From assembly GCF_000062885.1 (NCBI RefSeq), contig NC_009142.1, positions 4,453,584 through 4,517,583 on the forward strand: 64,000 nt of DNA, written 5' to 3'. Of the stretch, positions 61,373 through 64,000 are shown piece by piece. A model generated the notes under the pieces. The model did no database searches and was not told where the DNA came from. It saw nothing but the letters and a program-made list of their open reading frames with translations. A program made the translations under genes and the position numbers. The stretch's first letter is position 1, and every line of letters begins with the position of its first letter. The stretch comes from Saccharopolyspora erythraea NRRL 2338. GTDB lineage: Bacteria; Actinomycetota; Actinomycetes; Mycobacteriales; Pseudonocardiaceae.

Positions 61373-62695
61373 TCACCGGCCCAGCGGGACGCGCGGGCCG
61401 CGCGGATCGGCGGGCGCCAGGCAACTGGTCAGCGGGTCGACGAGCGAGCAGAACGCGGGCGGCTGGACCAGCGCGTGCCCGGCCGGGGCGCCGCCGTCGG
61501 CGATCACCTGCCGGTAGGCGCCGACGGCGTCGGTCGGTCTGCGCGTGAGCGCCGGATCACCCAGCGCGTCCACTGTGTACAGACCGAAGCGCGGCCGGTA
61601 GCTGCCCCACTCGTAGTTGTCGGTGATGCTCCAGTAGTTGTAGCCGATGACGTCGATTCCGTCGGCCTTCGCCCGCTGCACCCAGAAGACCGTGTCGCGC
61701 AGGGCAGCCGCGCGGGTGTAGCCGTCCTCGCGCGGCTTGGCGTCGTCGGTCGGCATCCCGTTCTCCACGACGTAGAGCGGCAGGCCGGGATAGCGGTCGG
61801 CGTAGAAGCGCAGCGCGTCGTAGATGCCCTCGGGCTGCAACCGCACCTTCCAGAAGTCCGCCCAGGCGGCGTGGATCGCGCTGAGGTTCCCCAGCGCGAG
61901 GCCGTAGTAGTAGTCGATGCCGACGAAGTCGAGCTTGTCGCGCACCTGGTCCATGAACCACAGGTCGGTCACGGCGTTGAAGCCCGACAGGAAGGCCTGG
62001 TTGCTCGTGACCTTCCCGGTCGGGTCGATGCGGTGGACCAGGTCGTAGGCCCGCCGGTGCGCCCGCACCACGTTGGCCTGCGCCCGGGGCAGCCGGAACA
62101 CGTCGAGCGCGCCGATCTCCATCTCCCGCTGCAGGAAGATGACCGGCTCGTTGATGGTCACCCACAGCGCTCCGGCTCCCCGGTAGCGCTGCACGATCGC
62201 TGCGCTGAAGGCGAGCCAGTCCTCGACCGTCCGGTCGTCGGTCCAGCCGCCCTGGTCGGCCACCCAGCCCGGGTGGACCCAGTGGTTGAGCGTGATCATC
62301 GGCGTCATCCCGGCGTCGGTGATCCGACGCACCACGTCGTCGTAGTACGCGAGCTCCGCCTCGTCCCAGACCCCGGGGGCCGGTTGCACCCGGGCCCATT
62401 CCACCCCGAACCGGTAGGTGTTGACGCCCATGTCCCTGGCCAGCCGGATGTCCTCGGGATAGCGGTGGCGGAAGTCGGCGGCGTCGGCGTACGGATCGAC
62501 CTCGCCTCGACCCGCGCCGACGTACCTGGACCAGTTGCTGTCCGGGGGCGATCCCTCGGTCTGGTAACCGGACGACGCCACGCCCCAGTAGAACGACCGC
62601 GACCAGCCCGCGGCGCTCGCGGGCGCCGTGCTCAGCGAGGAGACCAGCACGGCGACCAGACCCACGACCGCACTGCGGAAGACCAGACCCAACAT
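61373..62695 (-). CDS. Secreted glycoside hydrolase family 1 (beta-glycosidase)
   Basis: A 440-residue exported glycosidase. The first 28 residues are a Sec signal (SAVVGLVAVLVSSLSTAPAS then ASA). GH1 motifs follow: FYWGVASSGYQTEGSPPDSN, the acid/base Glu in LWVTINEPVIF, and the nucleophile Glu in LPLYVVENGMPTDD. Further landmarks are GVNTYRFGVEWARV, YNYWSITDNYEW and GSYRPRFGLYTVD. It cleaves beta-linked glucose, galactose or related sugars outside the cell. ATG 62695 has no Shine-Dalgarno; AAGATAAAT upstream could be a -10 for a near-leaderless message. It converges on the 2OG oxygenase gene with 6 bp between. Confidence 0.94.
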   Translation of the reverse strand: MLGLVFRSAVVGLVAVLVSSLSTAPASAAGWSRSFYWGVASSGYQTEGSPPDSNWSRYVGAGRGEVDPYADAADFRHRYPEDIRLARDMGVNTYRFGVEWARVQPAPGVWDEAELAYYDDVVRRITDAGMTPMITLNHWVHPGWVADQGGWTDDRTVEDWLAFSAAIVQRYRGAGALWVTINEPVIFLQREMEIGALDVFRLPRAQANVVRAHRRAYDLVHRIDPTGKVTSNQAFLSGFNAVTDLWFMDQVRDKLDFVGIDYYYGLALGNLSAIHAAWADFWKVRLQPEGIYDALRFYADRYPGLPLYVVENGMPTDDAKPREDGYTRAAALRDTVFWVQRAKADGIDVIGYNYWSITDNYEWGSYRPRFGLYTVDALGDPALTRRPTDAVGAYRQVIADGGAPAGHALVQPPAFCSLVDPLTSCLAPADPRGPRVPLGR

Positions 62696-62757
62696 GTGAA
62701 AGAAATTTATCTTTGTCGGCGGCTCCGATCAACGGCGCATCGGGTTCCCCGACGACC

Positions 62758-63582
62758 TCACCACTCGGTCGGCGACCCGTCGTGGCGCCAGACGGGGTTG
62801 CGCCAGCGGTGCCCGGCCTCCGCCGCGCGCTCGACCGCCTTCTCGTCGACCTCGATGCCCAGGCCCGGCGCTCGACGTGGCCGTCCTGGTAGCGGAATAC
62901 CGACCGGTCGACGAGGTGGTCCAGCAGGTCCGAGCCGCGGTTGGAGTGGATGCCCGGGCTCCGCCTCGATCAGCAGGTTCGGCGTCGCGAAGCCGAGTTG
63001 CAGGCCGGCCGCCAGGGCGATCGGCCCAAGCGGACAGTGCGGTGCGACCGAGACGTCGTAGGCCTCTGCCATGGCCGCGATCCGCCGCCCCTCCGAGATA
63101 CCCCCGGCGTGCGAGAGGTCCGGCTGCACGACCGCGATCCCCTTGTCCAGCACGCGTTTGAAGTCCCAATCGCGGTGAACCCCGCTGCCTTGCGCTCCGG
63201 CGCCGACTCGGCCAGGTCCGACGGTTCGTCGCCGCCGATCCAGCTGTAGACGCGGACGTGCCCGCCGAGCAGCTGGTGGACCGGCACGTCCAGCGCCTTG
63301 CCCGCGATGTCCCACAGCGCCAGGTCGATCCCGGCGACGGCGCCGGAGAGCACCGGCCCGCCCCGGTAGAAGCCGCCTTGGTGAGCCACTGCCAGTGGTC
63401 CTCGATGCGCAGCGGGTCCTCGCCCACCAGGTAGTCGGCGAGCTCGTCGACCGCCGCGGCCACCGTGTGCGCCCGGCCCTCGACCACCGGTTCTCCTCAG
63501 CCCGTGAGGCCCTCGTCGGTGTCGATCCGCAGGAAGCACCACCGCGGCGGGACAGGTAGGTGCGCAGCGATGTGAACTTCAC
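62758..63582 (-). pseudogene. Enolase-superfamily sugar-acid dehydratase (D-galactonate dehydratase-like), deleted and frameshifted
   Basis: From GTG 63582 one frame reads [10 protein letters not shown]; further frames give [73 protein letters not shown], then [40 protein letters not shown] and [20 protein letters not shown]. These are the start, middle and end of a DgoD-type dehydratase. The central catalytic stretch with the Lys and metal ligands is missing and there are at least four frame changes, so the gene is dead. Confidence 0.75.
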
Positions 63583-63647
63583 CGATGCTGCTCCAATGTG
63601 GCACGGACGGGCGGAATTCTGTGCGCCCGCCGGCACCGCTCGCACCC

Positions 63648-64000
63648 TCATCCCAGTCCTACCCGTGCCGCGGCGGAGGCCCACTCGCTCTCGCCGCCGC
63701 GCGGGCGGTAGTGGCGGAGCCGCTGCGTCCGGGCGACCAGCCGCCTGCCGGCGGCCAGGTCGGCGACGGCTCCGCTCGCCCGTGCCTGCACGAGCAGGTT
63801 GCCCAGCGCCGTTGCCTCGGTGGGACCCGCGACGACCGGCACGCCGCAGGCATCGGCGGTGAGCTGGCACAGCAGCTCGATCCGGCTGCCGCCGCCGACG
63901 AGGTGGACGACGTCGAAGCCGCGTCCGCTGAGCCGCGCCGCTTCGCGCAGGGTGGCGCGGTGGGCCATGGCGAGGCTTTCCAGCACGCACCGCGTGACCG
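63648..64000 (-). CDS. FGGY-family carbohydrate kinase, C-terminal end (rhamnulokinase-like), truncated by the window edge
   Basis: The last 117 or so residues of an FGGY sugar kinase: VLESLAMAHRATLREAARLS, then FDVVHLVGGGSRIELLCQLT with the adenosine-binding GGG-S motif, DACGVPVVAGPTEATALGNL and LVQARASG. The style is closest to rhamnulokinases, which phosphorylate rhamnulose. The N-terminus lies beyond the right edge. The stop at 63648 is 65 bp before the decayed dehydratase start, so both once belonged to one sugar-catabolic operon with the secreted GH1 enzyme downstream. Confidence 0.85.
   Translation of the reverse strand, partial: VTRCVLESLAMAHRATLREAARLSGRGFDVVHLVGGGSRIELLCQLTADACGVPVVAGPTEATALGNLLVQARASGAVADLAAGRRLVARTQRLRHYRPRGGESEWASAAARVGLG

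Overview
The window is very GC-rich (third codon positions are nearly all G or C), many genes start with GTG, adjacent genes often overlap by the 4-bp ATGA/GTGA arrangement, and there is a DmdR/IdeR-type iron box. The gene set (fused indolepyruvate ferredoxin oxidoreductase, narGHJI, mycothiol-type MDMPI proteins, a large NAD-glutamate dehydrogenase, CGNR and PPOX proteins) fits a chromosomal segment of a Pseudonocardiales actinomycete, most like Saccharopolyspora. That placement is inference from gene content and style. No rRNA, tRNA, CRISPR array, phage module or multimodular secondary-metabolite cluster was seen.

Layout. 1-4.3 kb: 3'-truncated M19 dipeptidase, a PfpI/baeRF2 pair, and an NCS1 permease pseudogene whose 5' half is inverted. 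4.5-8.7 kb: aldo/keto reductase, then a tryptophan-to-kynurenine operon (kynA, amidohydrolase, kynU). 8.7-10.1 kb: a decayed GNAT gene and an MDMPI-like protein. 10.1-16.4 kb: an organosulfur island, with SfnG plus two acyl-CoA-dehydrogenase-fold flavoproteins behind a short RRHVDL leader peptide, divergent from an MFS transporter and an alpha/beta hydrolase. 16.4-24.8 kb: a PPOX protein and respiratory nitrate reductase narGHJI, translationally coupled to a TehA/SLAC1-type anion channel gene. 25.2-31.6 kb: a frameshifted methyltransferase, an IS30-family element that split a bidirectional terminator, fused indolepyruvate ferredoxin oxidoreductase and its divergent Lrp/AsnC regulator. 31.8-36.2 kb: DUF4331 protein, iron-siderophore genes around an iron box, PIG-L deacetylase, and an IclR remnant.

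36.3-43.7 kb is an aromatic/xenobiotic stretch: MarR regulator, MBL protein, FAD monooxygenase, CGNR regulator, epoxide hydrolase with an upstream coupled small ORF, HxlR remnant, alcohol dehydrogenase and a broken GNAT gene. 43.9-48.3 kb is one co-directional set: MHS-type carboxylate transporter, response regulator, histidine kinase and an orphan TAXI binding protein. 49.5-57.9 kb holds a short NAD-glutamate dehydrogenase, a Ser/Thr kinase with N-terminal membrane segments, a GGDEF protein and a TIGR01777 epimerase. 58.1-61.4 kb is a DNA-repair block (photolyase; ECF sigma factor, Ogt and 2OG-Fe(II) oxygenase in one overlapping operon). 61.4-64 kb holds a secreted GH1 glycosidase, a decayed sugar-acid dehydratase and the end of an FGGY sugar kinase.

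The most interesting items are the sulfur-leader/attenuator system, the sigma-Ogt-2OG repair operon, the nar-coupled anion channel, the coupled small ORF with twin operators before the epoxide hydrolase, the two-component/TAXI cluster, and the IS30 insertion inside a perfect terminator palindrome. Several genes are broken by one or more frameshifts. These calls rest on one sequence, so base errors in GC-rich runs cannot be excluded.
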